The notes under the pieces: generated by a model
Told to the model about the DNA's origin: nothing
The model's database searches: none
Seen by the model: only the letters and a program-made list of their open reading frames with translations
Translations under genes and position numbers: made by a program
Assembly (NCBI GenBank): GCA_000750105.3
Contig: JPHH03000046.1
Coordinates: 1 to 64,000, forward strand
Source: Tolypocladium sp. Sup5 PDA-1
Lineage: Eukaryota; Ascomycota; Sordariomycetes; Hypocreales; Ophiocordycipitaceae
DNA length: 64,000 nucleotides
Direction: 5' to 3'
Part shown: positions 11,595 through 25,400 of the stretch, piece by piece
How positions within the stretch are numbered: the first letter of the stretch is position 1
How the letters are laid out: each line of letters opens with the position of its first letter

Positions 11595-12881
11595 TCATTC
11601 ATCGTTTTTGACACATAGCGCAGCAACGACGCTGATGTCGTCGAGCTTGCCTATACACACGACGTTAGCTCATACCGGTAACAAGAGCTCCAAAGCGAAG
11701 TCGACGAACCTCCTTCGCTCGCCAAGCCCTCTTCTATGGCGTGTTCCATGAACGGGCTTTCGGCAAACGGGTCCATGGCAATCGCTGTAGCGGCTGCGAC
11801 CAGTTCTTTCGCCGCTGCTGTCATTCCTCCATTCCGGCCGCCGGTGCGATCCTCTTTGGTGTGGGCCCCTATTCCTGACTCCCAGTCGCTTATGCTCTTG
11901 ACGAGGGACTCGACAATTTCGTGCTCCCAGAGATTGTCGATGACGCCGTCAGTCATCGCAAGCACAACATCACCAACTTGCAAGTCCACGGCATCTGTGA
12001 TTGCATTGTCCCTTGGTGTATCTGGACTGTTGGTGCCCAGTTGACGGGGACAATCGAACCAGTGCCACTGTTCTTTCGTTTTGTAGACGACCTGCTGCCC
12101 CCTCGGACGGACAACCATGACCTGGGAATCTCCAAGATTCGTAACGTATAGCAACGGCGTGGGCTTCGACTCAGAAGCTTCTGTAGGTATCCTATAGTGC
12201 AACTGGGCACCGCAAGCTGTTGTCGTCCCTTGCCAATCATGGGGGACAGTAGCATCCAGGGTTTGTTCGTAGGCTGTTTGAAGCGTGGCGACGGGATCGG
12301 GTTCGTGACGCTCTTTCGGCGAAAGAGACTTTGCCAATTCTTCCTCGATGGCTGTTGTCCAGAAATGTAGAATAAGTCGCGACCACAGGCTACACAGCTG
12401 TTAGCTATGGCATCATCAGCACTTGCAGAGGCAGAGCTTACCCAGCGTGACCCCGAGGACGAGTTGCCCATGCGCCTACCCCATCGTTCGCACAGACAAA
12501 GAAGTCGCTCGCGTATACCGCATCGTCGCCATTCGTGAGCCCCCTTATTATCTCTCCATTGACGCGCGCTCTCCGATCGCGGCTTTGGTGGTGTGTGCTC
12601 AGCGGGTCGGAGAAGGACCCGGACGGGGGCGACAAGAAGGGCGGAGGGAACGGCCGAGGCTGCCGCTTCGCAAACAAGCCGATGCCAGTCTCGAATCGAA
12701 AGGGTAGTCTCGGATGCTTGGACGGGTCGGACGGCGGCGGCGACGACGACCCTGATGAAGCGTACCGCCGCTCACGGCGGCCCCGCCAGAGCGGGTCTGG
12801 GAACCGGCGCGGTCGCGATGCTCGTAGCGATCTCGGGATGGCCGCCAGCGCTGGAAGATGTGACGGGCGCATTCCGCCCAT
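11595..12881 (-). CDS. PTC7: PTC7-type PP2C protein phosphatase, probably mitochondrial
   Basis: Three exons (12881-12442, 12389-11710, 11650-11595) give about 391 residues. Introns have donors GTAAGC and GTTCGT. The phosphatase frame reads NGDDAVYASDFFVCANDGVGAWA, then HAGLWSRLILHFW, WQGTTTACGAQL, VTNLGDSQV, DVVLAMTDGVIDNLW and KLDDISVVAALCV. These correspond to the metal-binding Asp/Gly motifs of the PP2C fold in the PTC7/AZR1 branch. From the chosen ATG (12881) the N-terminus is Arg/Ala/Pro-rich and low in acidic residues, which fits a mitochondrial presequence. An in-frame ATG at 13073 would add 64 residues and cannot be excluded. Yeast Ptc7 dephosphorylates the coenzyme Q factor Coq7; that substrate is an inference here. 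The last exon is only 56 nt. Confidence 0.88.
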
Positions 12882-15800
12882 GGACACCAGCGTCGACCCG
12901 TTGGGTCTCTGACCGCAGCCTTTTTTGGCGGGCAAGCTGGGTGGCAGTCGGCGTGTTGGCACATCGAGGTTGGAGCTGAGTTGGAAGCATGGGCTGGTTG
13001 CTTTGTGATACAGCCTACAAGTGGAGACACGTGACGGCGCGATTGGACAGCTATCGTTATCAACCTCTAACATTCAACAATCATCTTTATGCAGTTCTTG
13101 GCGCAACCTGGGAATCATTTGTCTGAGTGCAAAGAATTCCCTACCACTGGCTGCCATTGATTCTCGTTGCCGCTTGGATACCATGAGTACACGCATTCTC
13201 TCCTGGTCAACTTGGGGGATGTGGGCGTCACCGGAACCGCCGAACACCTTCAGATATTCACATATGCACCTGCGGATACCCACCGAGGTACGGTCCAACT
13301 TGTCGGTGGCCACCATCCGATGCTGCCCCGTGCCTCATTCTTTTAGGTCTGCGAATGGCCTTTTCCACCATCGATGCTATCGTTGCCTAGGTAAGACAGC
13401 CTTGGTTGGCCACGCCGCAGAAACAGGATGACTATTTACCACTTGTAACGCCAGTGCCACTCAATGCGATCTCAACTTGAGTGACAGCATTTGGACTACA
13501 TGTGAATGCGATCGTCAGTCGCTTGCCGAGTTTTCGAGTATGTCCTCAGAGCCCCAATTTAGCACTCGGGTTGATCCGTCAGGGACGATCTATTCTGGAG
13601 CACATGGGTCTTTGATCGGCGAGATACACCAATCGGGGGCCGGAACACGGAGCATCATATTGAACTGCTCATCATCGCGGCTAGGTTGTCAGGGTTCCAA
13701 AGCAGTCGCGCATCTATGACAGCTCGTCGTCTGCCCAACCGCTCCGAATGACTCGGAGTCTCCATGAGCTCAACATCCGAGAAAAGAAGCCCCAAAATTA
13801 TACGCCAGGTGGCTTGCCAAGCAGGCTATGCCAATCACGGGGCGGAGAGAGAGCTGCTGCTCGTTCGCTTAGCACAACATGAGAATAGACTTCCTCCTCC
13901 GGTGACGATGCTTTGCATGCCTGCGCGTCGATGCTTGGGACGACGCTTTATACTTGGCGGGCTTGCTTGGCTGGCTGGGCCCCAGAAAGCCAATGACGGA
14001 TACGGCCAGCGACGGGGATTGCGCTTGATTGTTCAATGTGACACGTCTCGATCGTTGTGCCCATGACGGCGTTGAAGGACATCCGAGGACGGTTGCATGA
14101 CGTCAAGGACATGGCATGCACAACCGCAATCCTGGAACCAGACACGGCCCCGGGCGGCCGCTAGTCGCAGCTCTTCCGGGGCCGCCTGACACGTCCAACT
14201 CAAAGCGAGCTGAAGGGCCCAAAATCGAACAGACCGGTGGCCGCGCCAGGAAGGTTCTAGCGCCGAACCAACTAGCCATTCATCCTCGCCTGGCCCTCGT
14301 CTTAATTACCGACTCTCCCGGGGGGCCGGCTTGTACGGAGCAAGTACTTCGTACACTCATGCCTGTGCCCACGGTTGGTGTTGGCAAGCTGGAATTGCGG
14401 GTTTGGCGATGCGCCTTGTCGTCATGTGTCTCAGGGAAACATCGTGCCCGGGCTGACTTGATGCCCGGCCCAGCCTCAGTGCCACGCAAGCTCACGGGTA
14501 ATGTCCTTGCCGTGAGGGTACGGTAGTTGGTAGGTGAGGTGTTGGGCCGAGACTTGACCCTTGCATTGCGCACCCGCCCTCCGTTCGGTACCAGTGTACG
14601 AAGTACGAAGTACGGACTACGGACTAGCAAACAGTCTGGGTGCTCCTCAGTAGCCGCCAGGAGCTTGCCAAGATGGACGACTCGGACAGTCGGCGCCTCC
14701 GGAAGAGCACTGCCCGCGCGCTAGGCCACATGCACTTCATACGGCGAGGTTGGGATGGCTCGGAACCTGTTGATGGCAGACGACGGCATCAGGCATGTTG
14801 GCACGAAACGAGATGTACCTGCATGCAGTGGAGCCCGATACCTGGCGAGCCTGGAAATGCGGCGTGGCATGGCTGGGCAAGCCTGTCCGTTGGTACGAGT
14901 ACGAGCCCAGATTGGTTGCGGTGTTGAGAGAGCTCCAGGGTTTGGACATGGTTTGCAGGCGTTTGTTCGACAACGGCCGCAAAACTCACACATGCGGTGA
15001 CGGACTGAACCCTGGGTACAAGGCGCAATGGACGGTGGGACGGACGGCGACTCAGGCACGCTCACGATGAGACGAATCCCAGGCAGTGCAATGTTTCAAG
15101 AGTCGCCGAGACGCGGACGAGCCACAGCCAGTGGATGACACACATCGACCGACTGGCGGGCGCAAGCTGGGGCAGATGCCGCCGCGGAGCAGCATGTGCA
15201 GCATGTCGCATCCGCGGCGTGCCGACTTGATTTGACTCGATGGTTGGAGCTGGAGCGAGCTGGCGCTGGCGTTGGCGCTGGCCCGGCGCCTGGGCTGAAC
15301 CAAGGCCAGGGCTCAGTTCCACAACTCAACTTCCCAAACCAGCAGCCTGTGGGAACCGTCTTGGTCGGAGTTCCAGATCGTGCCCACCGGACTGGCGACG
15401 GTTGGCAGAGGCGGGCTCTGGAGCTTTGGTGGTTGGGTCTTGGCTGTCCACACGTTCCCCAGAGGGGGACTAGGCAAGGTAAGCTGCGGACTACCTACGG
15501 AGTACACGGCATTGCTAGATAGGGACACAATCTGGCACCTGCATGGATGGGGTGGTGATGCTCGTATCTCACGCACCCAAGGCCAGGTCTCTGCTCCCAT
15601 AAGCCGCAGCAGCGAGGCGCCAGGCGACAGAGACACGACGGCCAGTGGATGCCCGTGATGCCTTTGGTTTGCCCTGGGCCGTCTGTGGCTGAGTGACGAC
15701 GTCGTCCTCTGAGAATCTTCGGCGGCCGCGTGCTATGGCGCTGACCAAGGGTGGGGAGGGAACGGTGACATGAAAGCATGCACGACGCATGGCCATACGA

Positions 15801-17331
15801 AGTAGCAGTGGAAGCGTGCTAGAAGCAGGTAGTGGTTGAGTGGCAGCAACAGCTGTAGTAGCGTACGACGCACAGATCTTGGCTCCGGCAGGCTGGGCCG
15901 TATCTCGGGATGATGAGACACCTCAGACGCCGGACCAGTCGTTGCGGATTTTATTTAGCAGCGCCATGTCCCAGACAGTGAACAGACTGGCTGATCCGTG
16001 ACCTCCGCCGAAGCCGTTTGTCGATGATCGAGGAGCCTCTGCCACTAACTTACAAACTCCTAATACCGGACTGCCCACTCACTACGGACCACCTTACGCC
16101 TTCGATCATGGTGACGCCGGTCTGATCTCGTTGGCCCTCGAAGTTTTAACGTTTTGAGCTGCTCGCCGCCTACGCAACCTTTACACTTTGCTGCCGAGCC
16201 CGCCACCACCGTCTGTCTGTCTGCGGTGACGTCGCATACCTTATTCTCGTCCACACCGCACAGCGCATTGCGCCGGACCAGACTGCGTTGTGCTTCCATT
16301 AACTCGCGGCACCCGCGTCTCATTGTCGCTTTCACTTTTTCCGGCCTCACCGACCCGCCCGACGAAGAAAGGAGCTGGCGCCCCTGCGGAGCGTGTAAGT
16401 GTTTGCGCATCCCTCTTAAAGAGACGTGTGACCTCGGACAGCGGCTCCCGTGACGCTTTGCGACTGACACCCTCACGCTACGCAAATAGATATCTGCTCA
16501 CTCGCTGAAAGACACCACCACGAGACCGGCCGTCTGCTCATTTGGAATCAAAATACCAGCGCCGGTAATTTTGCGCACCGCAGCCTGAGCCGCCAGAACC
16601 CACCACCGGGGACTGCTCGGAGAGCGGAAGCGCCGTGGCCCTTTGAGACCTTATTGCCTGCCAGTCGTCGAACTCCGACAGATCCGCGCGCACCGCCTCG
16701 CATAATTTTTTTTCTCCATGCTGGGGAGATACAACCGAGACCCGAATCTCGCTTGAGACGCAGTACGAAGTACTACGAGTACAGAGGTCGTCAATCATCT
16801 CGCACCAGCCGACCTGGACGACACGACGTGAGTGACGTTCCTGTTGGCTCCGCGCCTCCGCCGTCGCCGGTCAGTGCTCGCCGCTGCTCCTTGCCCTGCG
16901 CCATCGTGCATACGCCCGTTCCTGGGTAGGTACCTTAGGTACGCAGCGCCAGCAGACGGGGGGGGATTCTGTCGCCCTCTTTCTTTTCCCTTTCTTCGCT
17001 CCTCGTTGTGCCGGCCAGTTACCCAGCGTCGAGCCCCGAGGGACAACAATAATAACCATGGGTCGCAATCGAGGTTCGTACTGCATTCCAATGACGGCTG
17101 CGTCGTCATGCAAATCAAAGACAAGCCAGGCCCCCGGTCCACCGCTGCTGCGTGCGCGAGGACAACGGACGGAGGCCGCTAATTAGCTGCTGGCCGCTAG
17201 CTGTTGGCCGCTGGCTTAGCCCAGTGGACTCATTGGAGGCCCATGATCCATGATGCCACTGCCCCTCTTCCTCTTCCTCTTCCTCCTGATGCTGACTACT
17301 TCTTCCTACGTCGTCAATAGTTCTCTCCTTC
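12882..17331. other. 4.4 kb region with no recognisable gene
   Basis: This is the longest unexplained stretch. It lies between the divergent PTC7-like (minus) and CAF120-like (plus) genes, so it holds both promoters. No frame shows family resemblance or plausible splicing, and I saw no tRNA or 5S rRNA signature. It carries several copies of the gtacgaagtacggagta-type element (14328-14354, 14595-14622, 15494-15504, 16762-16782) and a taggtaccttaggtac element at 16926-16941. A pyrimidine-rich block (17254-17290) precedes the CAF120-like ATG and probably lies in its leader. Confidence 0.5.
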
Positions 17332-20300
17332 ATGTCACAGTTTTCGGCTGGCAACAAGACTCCGTCCCCTACGTCGTCGCCGCCCAACGAGACCGCCGTC
17401 GTCCACCTCAAGCCGCACAACTCCACCACCGAGCCGTTCCCCAACGCCGTCGGCCGCCCCGTCACGCCCCCATCGCGCCCCGACTATGCCACGCCGCTGA
17501 ACGGCTCGCCTCCCTACAACACCAACGCCAACGCCAACGCCAACGGGAGCCCTCGCCAGCGCCAGCGCAGCGTCTCGCGGCCCTTGTCCATGGTCCAGGC
17601 CTACCAGCCGCCCCTCATGGATATCAACGAGGACACCATCCCCGAGCTGCAGCCCATCTTTTCCTTTCTCAACAGCCACTCCAACAAGCTGTACCAGGAG
17701 GGCTACTTCCTCAAGCTCGACGACCAAAATTCACGTATGTCATCCATCGGTAAATGCGACCTGGATTGTTGACGAGTTATGTTAACCCCCGAGGCGCAGA
17801 GGGCAAACCCAACCCCGACCGAACATGGACCGAGTGCTTTGCCCAGCTCGTCGGCACCGTCCTCTCGCTGTGGGATGCTGCCGAGCTGGATGCCGCCGGC
17901 GAGGACGGCGAGGTCCTGCCCAAGTTCATCAACCTGACGGACGCCTCGATTAAGATGGTGAGCGGCGTGCTTGCCTGCACGTGCCGATCGGCGGGATGCC
18001 TCTGACTGCTAACGCGTCCCCAGATCGAGTCTCTGCCCACGCGCTCGAGCGACGAGCAGCCCTTGCAGAACATCCTCAGCATCTCCACCGCCGGCAGAAA
18101 TCGATATCTGCTTCACTTCAACTCCCACCACTCGCTCATCCAATGGACAGCCGGCATCCGACTCGCCATGTTCGAGCACTCAACCCTCCAGGAGGCCTAC
18201 ACCGGCGCCCTCATCGCCGGCAAGGGCAAGACGCTCAACAACATCAACGTCATCATGGAGCGCTCGCGCTTCAAGAATGAGGAGTGGGTCAGAGTCCGCT
18301 TCGGCGCCGGCGTCCCCTGGAGGCGCTGCTGGTGTGTCATATCTCCTCCAGACGAGAAGGAGTATGCGAAGCTCCAAAAGGATCTCAAGAAGAGATCGGC
18401 CTACGACCGCTCCCCCGCTCCCGTCCTGAAGGGAGACATCAAGTTTTACGACTCGAGGAAAGAAGGCAAGAAGCAAAAAAAGGCCCAGCCCATTGCCACC
18501 ATTACCGACGTATACTCGGCCTATGCCATTTACCCGCAGGCCAAGTCCCTCGTGGACGCCTCGACGCTCCTCAAGATCGAGGGCAACATCACCGTTCACT
18601 CCGACCCGCCGTCGGCCACCGAGGGCTTCATCTTCGTCATGCCCGAGACCCATCCAGCCGTCACCGGATTTGAGATGTTGCTTCGCTTTCTCTTCCCGAC
18701 ATGGGACACGTTCGGCTTGTATGGCCGACCAGGCAGGCTTGTCGCAAGTGTGCTCGATCACAGATCGCTAATGTTCGCAATGCCCAAGCACAAGCGGTAT
18801 GGCTACCTCGAGGTCCTCGACGTCTCAACACTCATTCTGGAAGACACTACCTCGACCTGGACCGAGAAAGAGTGGCGAAGGAAGCTGAAGGAGGCCACCG
18901 GCAACAGGATGAACGCCGTGGAGGACGGCACGAGGTCTCATTCCCGCAGCGGAAGCAGGTCCAGCGCGAGACTAAGCTTTGGTGGAGGCGGCGCCGGAGG
19001 CAGGCCCAGAGTTGGATTCACCGACGATCGCGGATCTACGCGATCATCACGGTCCTTCTCACTGAACGGAGGGGCTCGGACGGACACGGCACCTCCTGAT
19101 CAGCGAGACCGCTTGCAGCCAGCCATGGCTGGGGCTCAAGCTCACCACCTTCGCAACTCCTCGGATCCTAACCTAAACGGCAGCAACCCCCCGCGCAACG
19201 ACTATGGCGCACCCGGAGCGCCTTACAACTACAACAACGCCTCGCCGCAGAAGAACCAGATGCCCCTCAGGGGCGCACCCCAGGACCGAATGGCCGCCGG
19301 AGAACTGGGGAGCTCGGACGAAGAACTGGGCAGTTCCCCTACTCCAGAAATGCGAGACCTCGAGGGAATGCGTAGCATGCAGACTCCGGAGCCCGTATCG
19401 CGCCCACCGGCATTCAATCACGGACCACAGGCCCGTCCCACGAGCAAGGCCTATCATTCTCCCGAGCTGCGGCGCGCAAACAGCCGACTGTCTAGCACGA
19501 CACTGGCCCAACTAGCCAAGGCAGTTGGAATAGCCAAAGCCGGCGACATGCCTCCCGCCAGGGACGGTAACGACGGTGTGTTATCTGGCCCTTCGGTATA
19601 TCCACACGCCAACTCTATGGGAACGTCTGCTAACGACTACGGCCCCCGTGAAGCTTTGAGCCCGCCGAACCAAGACCGGCCGTCCGGAAAGCTGCCTCCT
19701 CCACCCCTCGGCATTCCGAATCAGCGGTCCCGGTCTCCGATGCCCCACGGCCCGCCCAGCCCCTACGCAAACGACCCGAACGCGCCGCCGCGGCCACACA
19801 CCTCCGAAGGGCGCCGCTCACCTTACCCACCTGGACCTCCTCGGTCACCAAACACGCAGCAACCAAACTATAGATCGGATCAATCTCGTCCTCCGCCAGG
19901 CGGACCTGGTGGGCCTCCTCCCCATCAGGGGCGTGGGCGGCCGCCTAACCAGCGACCACCGCCCGGCAACGCCCCCCCTTATCAAGATCAATATGGAAAT
20001 TACGGACCTGGCCCAGGCCCGAGACCGCATCCTGGACCCCAGGGTCGGGGAGGTCCCCCGCCCAACTACCCGCAGCGAAAGCCGCTTCCCGCCAATTCGC
20101 ACCAGAGCCTCATGCCCAGCGATATCATCGACCACTACGTCTCGGATTCGTTCCGCAACCCTCCTCCGCCGTCTGAGCGACGCCCGCAGCCTCCGCCTCA
20201 CCAGCAAGGCCCCGGATCTGGCGGTCAAGACAACTACTACGGCGACAATTCCGACTACGCAAACGACGCACGCGGACCCGTGGATCGACCAAGAGCCGGT

Positions 20301-20945
20301 GTCCTAAAGACAGTTGGCGGTGGAGAGCAACCGATGCACAACGGGCCCGGACTTGATATCCCAGAGGTAAATTTTGGCCCAACCATTAACTATGGCGCCG
20401 TCTCGCCGCCTCGCAAGAAGGTTCCTACACCCGTTGAACCGGTTATCCATGATCAAGCACGAATGCAGTACCCTCCAGAGCAAGGACCAAACTTTGCAGG
20501 ACGTCAGTCCCCTGGACCACAGCTTCGCCACGCGAGACAGGATTCTGATGACCGGGCTAAAAGGACCATGGCGTGGCAGCCAGGCGGCTTATACGCAGGA
20601 TCAGGAACTCATGGGCTGACACCGGAACAGTACGTACAGCAGCGAGCTGCGGCTTCGTCGCCACAGTACTCTCACGGAGGGAGCCTCATGGCCGGCAGCC
20701 CCGGAGGCATGGGACCGAGAACGCCGAGCCCTCAGCCGCCGTACCACGGGGAGGGTCGTGGCGGCGGTCCTCCACTACCACAGCATGGAGCTCCCCCGAG
20801 CACTACAGGCGGACTAGCTGGGAGCTTTTCGCGGCCACTGCGAGCTGGAGCCCAGTCGCCGCCTCAGGGGCAGTACGGTCCAGGACCAGGAACGGCGCAG
20901 AACCCGCGGAACATGCCTCCCCAGTACCAAGGACAGGCTTTCTAG
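17332..20945 (+). CDS. CAF120: CAF120/SKG3-like PH-domain protein
   Basis: Exons 17332-17734, 17800-17957 and 18024-20945 give about 1160 residues. Introns have GTATGT and GTGAGC donors. After a disordered, Asn-Ala-repeat-containing N-terminus, residues ~105-250 form a PH-like domain (LYQEGYFLKLDD, RTWTECFAQLVGTVLSLWD, NRYLLHFNSHHSLIQWTAGI). A second PH-like block follows at ~255-430 (EWVRVRFGAGVPWRRCWCVI through PTWDTFGLYGRP). Everything after ~residue 480 is low complexity, rich in Pro, Gly, Ser and Gln. Yeast Caf120 associates with the CCR4-NOT complex and its paralogue Skg3 is found at the bud neck. The filamentous proteins share the PH region and are longer. A role at sites of growth or in mRNA control is inference only. 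Confidence 0.82.
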
Positions 20946-22448
20946 AATCGAGCCCTGGGAGCGGATGATTGGATGAAGCGAGTTTGGTGACGGTTGGCAT
21001 TGGGTGTACAAAAGCTGGTACCGAGTAAGGTACTGATGATTGCGAGGAGACATTGGATGCATTTTACCCAAGGTATGACGGGCGTTTGGTGAGGAAGGCC
21101 ACAGTCATAGCGACAGATGAAGCCCCTGGATATGGGCATTTCTGTTTGTTTCTCTGCCGTGGTTTCCATATGGCCACCATTTTTTGGCGTCTTGTGGACG
21201 GGGCTGGGTGCTCGGCCTCGTCAAAGACTACCGCGTTTTCTGACATGGAAACAACATTATAGAACCGGACCCAAGACATGGGGGGGTTGATTTCATTATT
21301 TGTGCAGTTTCTTTCGCATTGTACCTAGGCCGAATAGATGCTACTACGAAGCACTTCGTACTGCCGAAAGGAACAGCCTGCGGGCACACTCTATCGCAGC
21401 GACTGGCGCCCCGAGCCGGCTCGTCCCGGGTCGAGATGCGAAGGAGGGGCCGTGAGGATGACAGCTTCGAGTGGCTAGCTGGTGGTTCCCCGGTCTCGTT
21501 GGGTACCCTTGCGCCGGATCACGGATAATGCCGAGTGATATGCGCTGGAGAAGACGGGAAGCACTGGCTGACAATGCCGGGGTGGACAAAAGCGAGGGCA
21601 ACGACGTGGGTTGGAAGGCCTGGATCCATTGGATGGCACAGGCCGGAGGCGCCAGGCGGTGGAGGCTGTTCGTTAGCACCAAAGGAACGGCGCGGTAGCG
21701 CACCCGAAGCCGGTGGCCTCGGGGGGCTCGTCCTCCACTGGCCTGGCCCTGCCGCGCTGTTTCAGCGGCCTGGTGGCGCGCCTAACCTCCACTCCCAGTG
21801 ACGTGACCTGCAAGTCCGTGTGATCGCTGGACGACGTCGGATCAGACGACAGCGCCCGACAGCGCGACAATTGCCAGGCTGAGGGTTCGTCGCGTGACCT
21901 GTCCTGTCGTGTGGTGCGCGCGCAGACGCGCTGGAGGGCTGCGTTGCTGGATGAACTGGAGGACGTGGTCCAGGTGCTGTCCAAGCCCGGTCCTGGGACT
22001 GCCTGACTGGCGAGGCAACCTGGAGCCTCCAGGTCCAGTCCCTCCAGCAATAAACAACCCCGCCACCCCGGCTGCCCTGCCTGGCCAAACATCCATCACA
22101 CGCTGACCCCGTCTCCCCAATCCAACCTACAGGTCGCCAGGTCTATCAAACCTTAGGTCCTTGCATGCGACATCCTTGCCTTCCTCCTCTCTCTTCCGTC
22201 GTTGCTTTTTTCTCCTTCCAGCCGATGGGGCGCGGGCCGTGCAAGTTTTCTCCCTCTTCCGCTCCCTTTCCTGCGATCTCAGGCACTGCTCTCCTCAGGC
22301 ATAGCGCTGCTTCGATTCCCCTCCGCCACCGCCCTCTCCCTTGCGATTTGGCAACGACAGAACATCTCCCTGGCGCCGTCTCTGCCCGATCTCCAACGTA
22401 CGGCAGCCTGGATCCATCTCGGGGCGTAGCCTCCTCGGGTCGCTCCCA
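20946..22448. other. Intergenic region between CAF120-like gene and RAD53-like kinase
   Basis: 1.5 kb between two plus-strand genes. It contains a ctacgaagcacttcgta palindrome-like element (21343-21359). I see no gene. The part immediately upstream of 22449 is pyrimidine-rich and is a probable promoter or leader. Confidence 0.5.
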
Positions 22449-25400
22449 ATGGACGGCGAAGAACCAACCCAAGGTACGGACGGGCCAGAGCTTGCCATGC
22501 TATGCCACTTCTGCGTCGCAGCTTGCAGCTAACCTCTGTCTTAGCGACCCAAAACGTCCTGGACCCGCGCCGGGTAGGGAAGCAAAACTCGGGCTTCTCT
22601 GACGACGACATATCCGACATTATATGCGTCCTGTACCCACACTCGGACTCCGCGCGGCAGGAGGTCCTGAAGTTGGCCCAGGAAGACTCGCCGTACATCA
22701 TCGGCAAGGACGAGGCCGACGAGGTCGAGCTTGACTACGAACTCGAGGACCATGCGAGCCGCTTCGACTCAAACCCCACCGGGCATGGCAACTATGCCAT
22801 CATCTTGCGCCTGTCGGCGCAGGTCAAGAATCCTGCGGCCGGCTTCGCGTTTGGAAGGAATAGCGCTCGGTGCGATGTCGTCTTTGTCAACGACCCCTTG
22901 CGGAGGGTCAGCAATATCCATTTCAGGATCTACGTAAACGAATACGGCAACGTCATGATCGAGGATCAGTCGACCAATGGCACCTTTGTCGACAGGCAGC
23001 TTCTGACCAGTCATTCAAAGGGCAGCTCTCGACCCGTCACCAAATGGGTCCTGAGCTCCGGCTCCGTCATCAAGATATTCCTACACAGCGAGGTCTGCGA
23101 CTTGACCTTCCGCGTCCGCATACCTCGGCGCGACGACGAGTACGACCGAACCTACATCAACAAGGTGGAGGAATACTTTGCGAGGCATGGCTTGAAAGCA
23201 ACATCCGACGCCGCCGCCGCCGCCGCCGCCGCTCCCCGCCAAGGGGGCCATGTCGACTTGTTTAAGGCACCTGGAGACCCGATGGCCCGTAGAGTGGGTT
23301 TCGAGCCGACCACCGAAGTTGCGCATCCTTCGCCTTCTAAGCGGCGAGAGACGCAAAACGTTTTGCGCAGAGAATGGACTGGCTCAGGTACGTACAACAG
23401 GATAGGGACGATTGGTAAGGGCGCGTTTGCAGTCGTCTACAAAGTCACCTCCAAGTACGACGGAAGACCTTACGCCGCCAAGGAGCTCGAGAAGCGGCGC
23501 TTCATTAAGAATGGGGTACTCGATCAGAAGGTGGAAAATGAGATGAAAATCATGCGAAGAGTCCAGCATGTAAGACACCCTGCCCCATGGCGCCGTCGCC
23601 TACTCTGCTCTGGTGCCTAACAAAGCCATTAGCCGAATATTGTACGATACATGGAAAACATCGAGTGGGACGATCGACTCCTCATCATCATCATGGAGTT
23701 CGTTCCTGGAGGCGATCTAGGAAAGATCATCTTGGACGATGGCGCCTTTCCGGAGGACATGACCCAGACCATGTCTCAACAGCTCCTAAGCGCTCTGGGA
23801 TATCTGCACGCCAACAACATCACTCATCGGGATGTCAAACCCGATAACATTCTCATCAACACAATCGAGCCGCTCGAGGTCAAGCTGACGGATTTCGGCC
23901 TATCAAAGATGGTTGACACGGAGCAGACATTCCTCAGGACCTTCTGTGGCACCCTGCTGTACTGCGCTCCCGAAGTGTACACTGAATATTCCGAGTATGA
24001 CGACAACGGTGTTAGGAACAGAGGTAAAAAGATGCGCCGCATCCCTGGTCAGAGGTACAACCATGCCGTGGACATCTGGTCTCTTGGAGGAGTTCTGTTT
24101 TACACGCTGACAGGGTCGCCGCCATATCCTGTCAAGTCCGGGATCAGCTACTCTGAGCTGCTGCACAAAGTCATGACAACGATGCTGAATATCTCGCCCC
24201 TCCAAAAGTATGGCGTGTCGGAGCAAGGTATTGACTTCCTGCATCGAATGCTGCAAAGACGCCCAGAGAATCGCGCAACCATTCCCGAGCTCGAGGGTCA
24301 CGCCTGGTTAGGGGGACAAGGCTCTACCATACAGGCATCACAATCATACGATGAGATAACCGACGATGAGGATGTTGTCATTGAGCCGTCTCAGTTCCGA
24401 CCAGCCTACGAGGATGACCGGGTAAGCGACTCGATGGGCGAAGAGTCTGAGAAGGAAAAGAGCAACGTCGCACCGGGAGCGCAGCCACCTCGGTTATTCG
24501 GAGAGGTTGGCGTGTCAGCAATAGGCAGCTCTGGGGTAATTCCAGCGGACTACCTGAATTTGCCTGTCAATGACACCAGCATGGGCGAGACGGAAATTCT
24601 GGACTCTCGTGGGGACGAGGCGTACGACTCAGGAGATTCGGACACGATGAGGGGCAAGAATCGGCAAACGCATCACTACAACCTCACATCCATCTATCCG
24701 AATCAGTCTGAGGACCAGCTACTGAGCCTGGTGGACGATGTTGCATCGCAGAGCCTCGGCGGCAAAGAATCCATGGCCAACGACCCGACCGCATCCTCGC
24801 GGTACTTGTCGCAGTCGATGGATCCGAATTCCAGCAAACGAAAACCACCGTCACACGAGGCAAGCGACGAATTCGACGAAAATACGCCGCCCGGCAAACC
24901 GACCATCAAGAGACTGAAGTCGGATGGAAATATGGATGACATTGCCGAGGATGTTCTCAGCGAGTTCAAGCTGCTGGCTTGCATGCCCCAGATTAAGAGA
25001 CTGGGCTCCGGTCGGCAAGTCGACAGCCCGGTGATGAAGTCGGTATTCTGGGAACAGGATCGCAAGACTTGGCATCTACAGTATCCTGAGATGACGCAAC
25101 TCCAAAACGACGCCTTCTCACAAGCTGCAAGGGATAGAGGCGAAGAATTCAGCCCCGGTAAGACGCCGCTGTGGGATCTGGCGATGAAGTATTTCCCGCC
25201 AAGTACGAGACCTTTACACCAGAACGGGAGCACACCGCCAACTGGTCAGTTCGGGTTGAAACGCGACGACCGCAGGATGGCTGACGATGCCATGGACATC
25301 CCGTCGACGGCGGCTCCTGTCGAGGCGGAACCAGAAAATCTGACGCAACTCCCCGATACGCAGATAGTGGTACCGGTGCAACACGACTTCGCTTCTAACC

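Noticed and set aside
16060..16485. 141-codon minus-strand frame in the long gap
   Set aside because: Arg/Ser/Cys-rich composition, no family resemblance and no partner exons.
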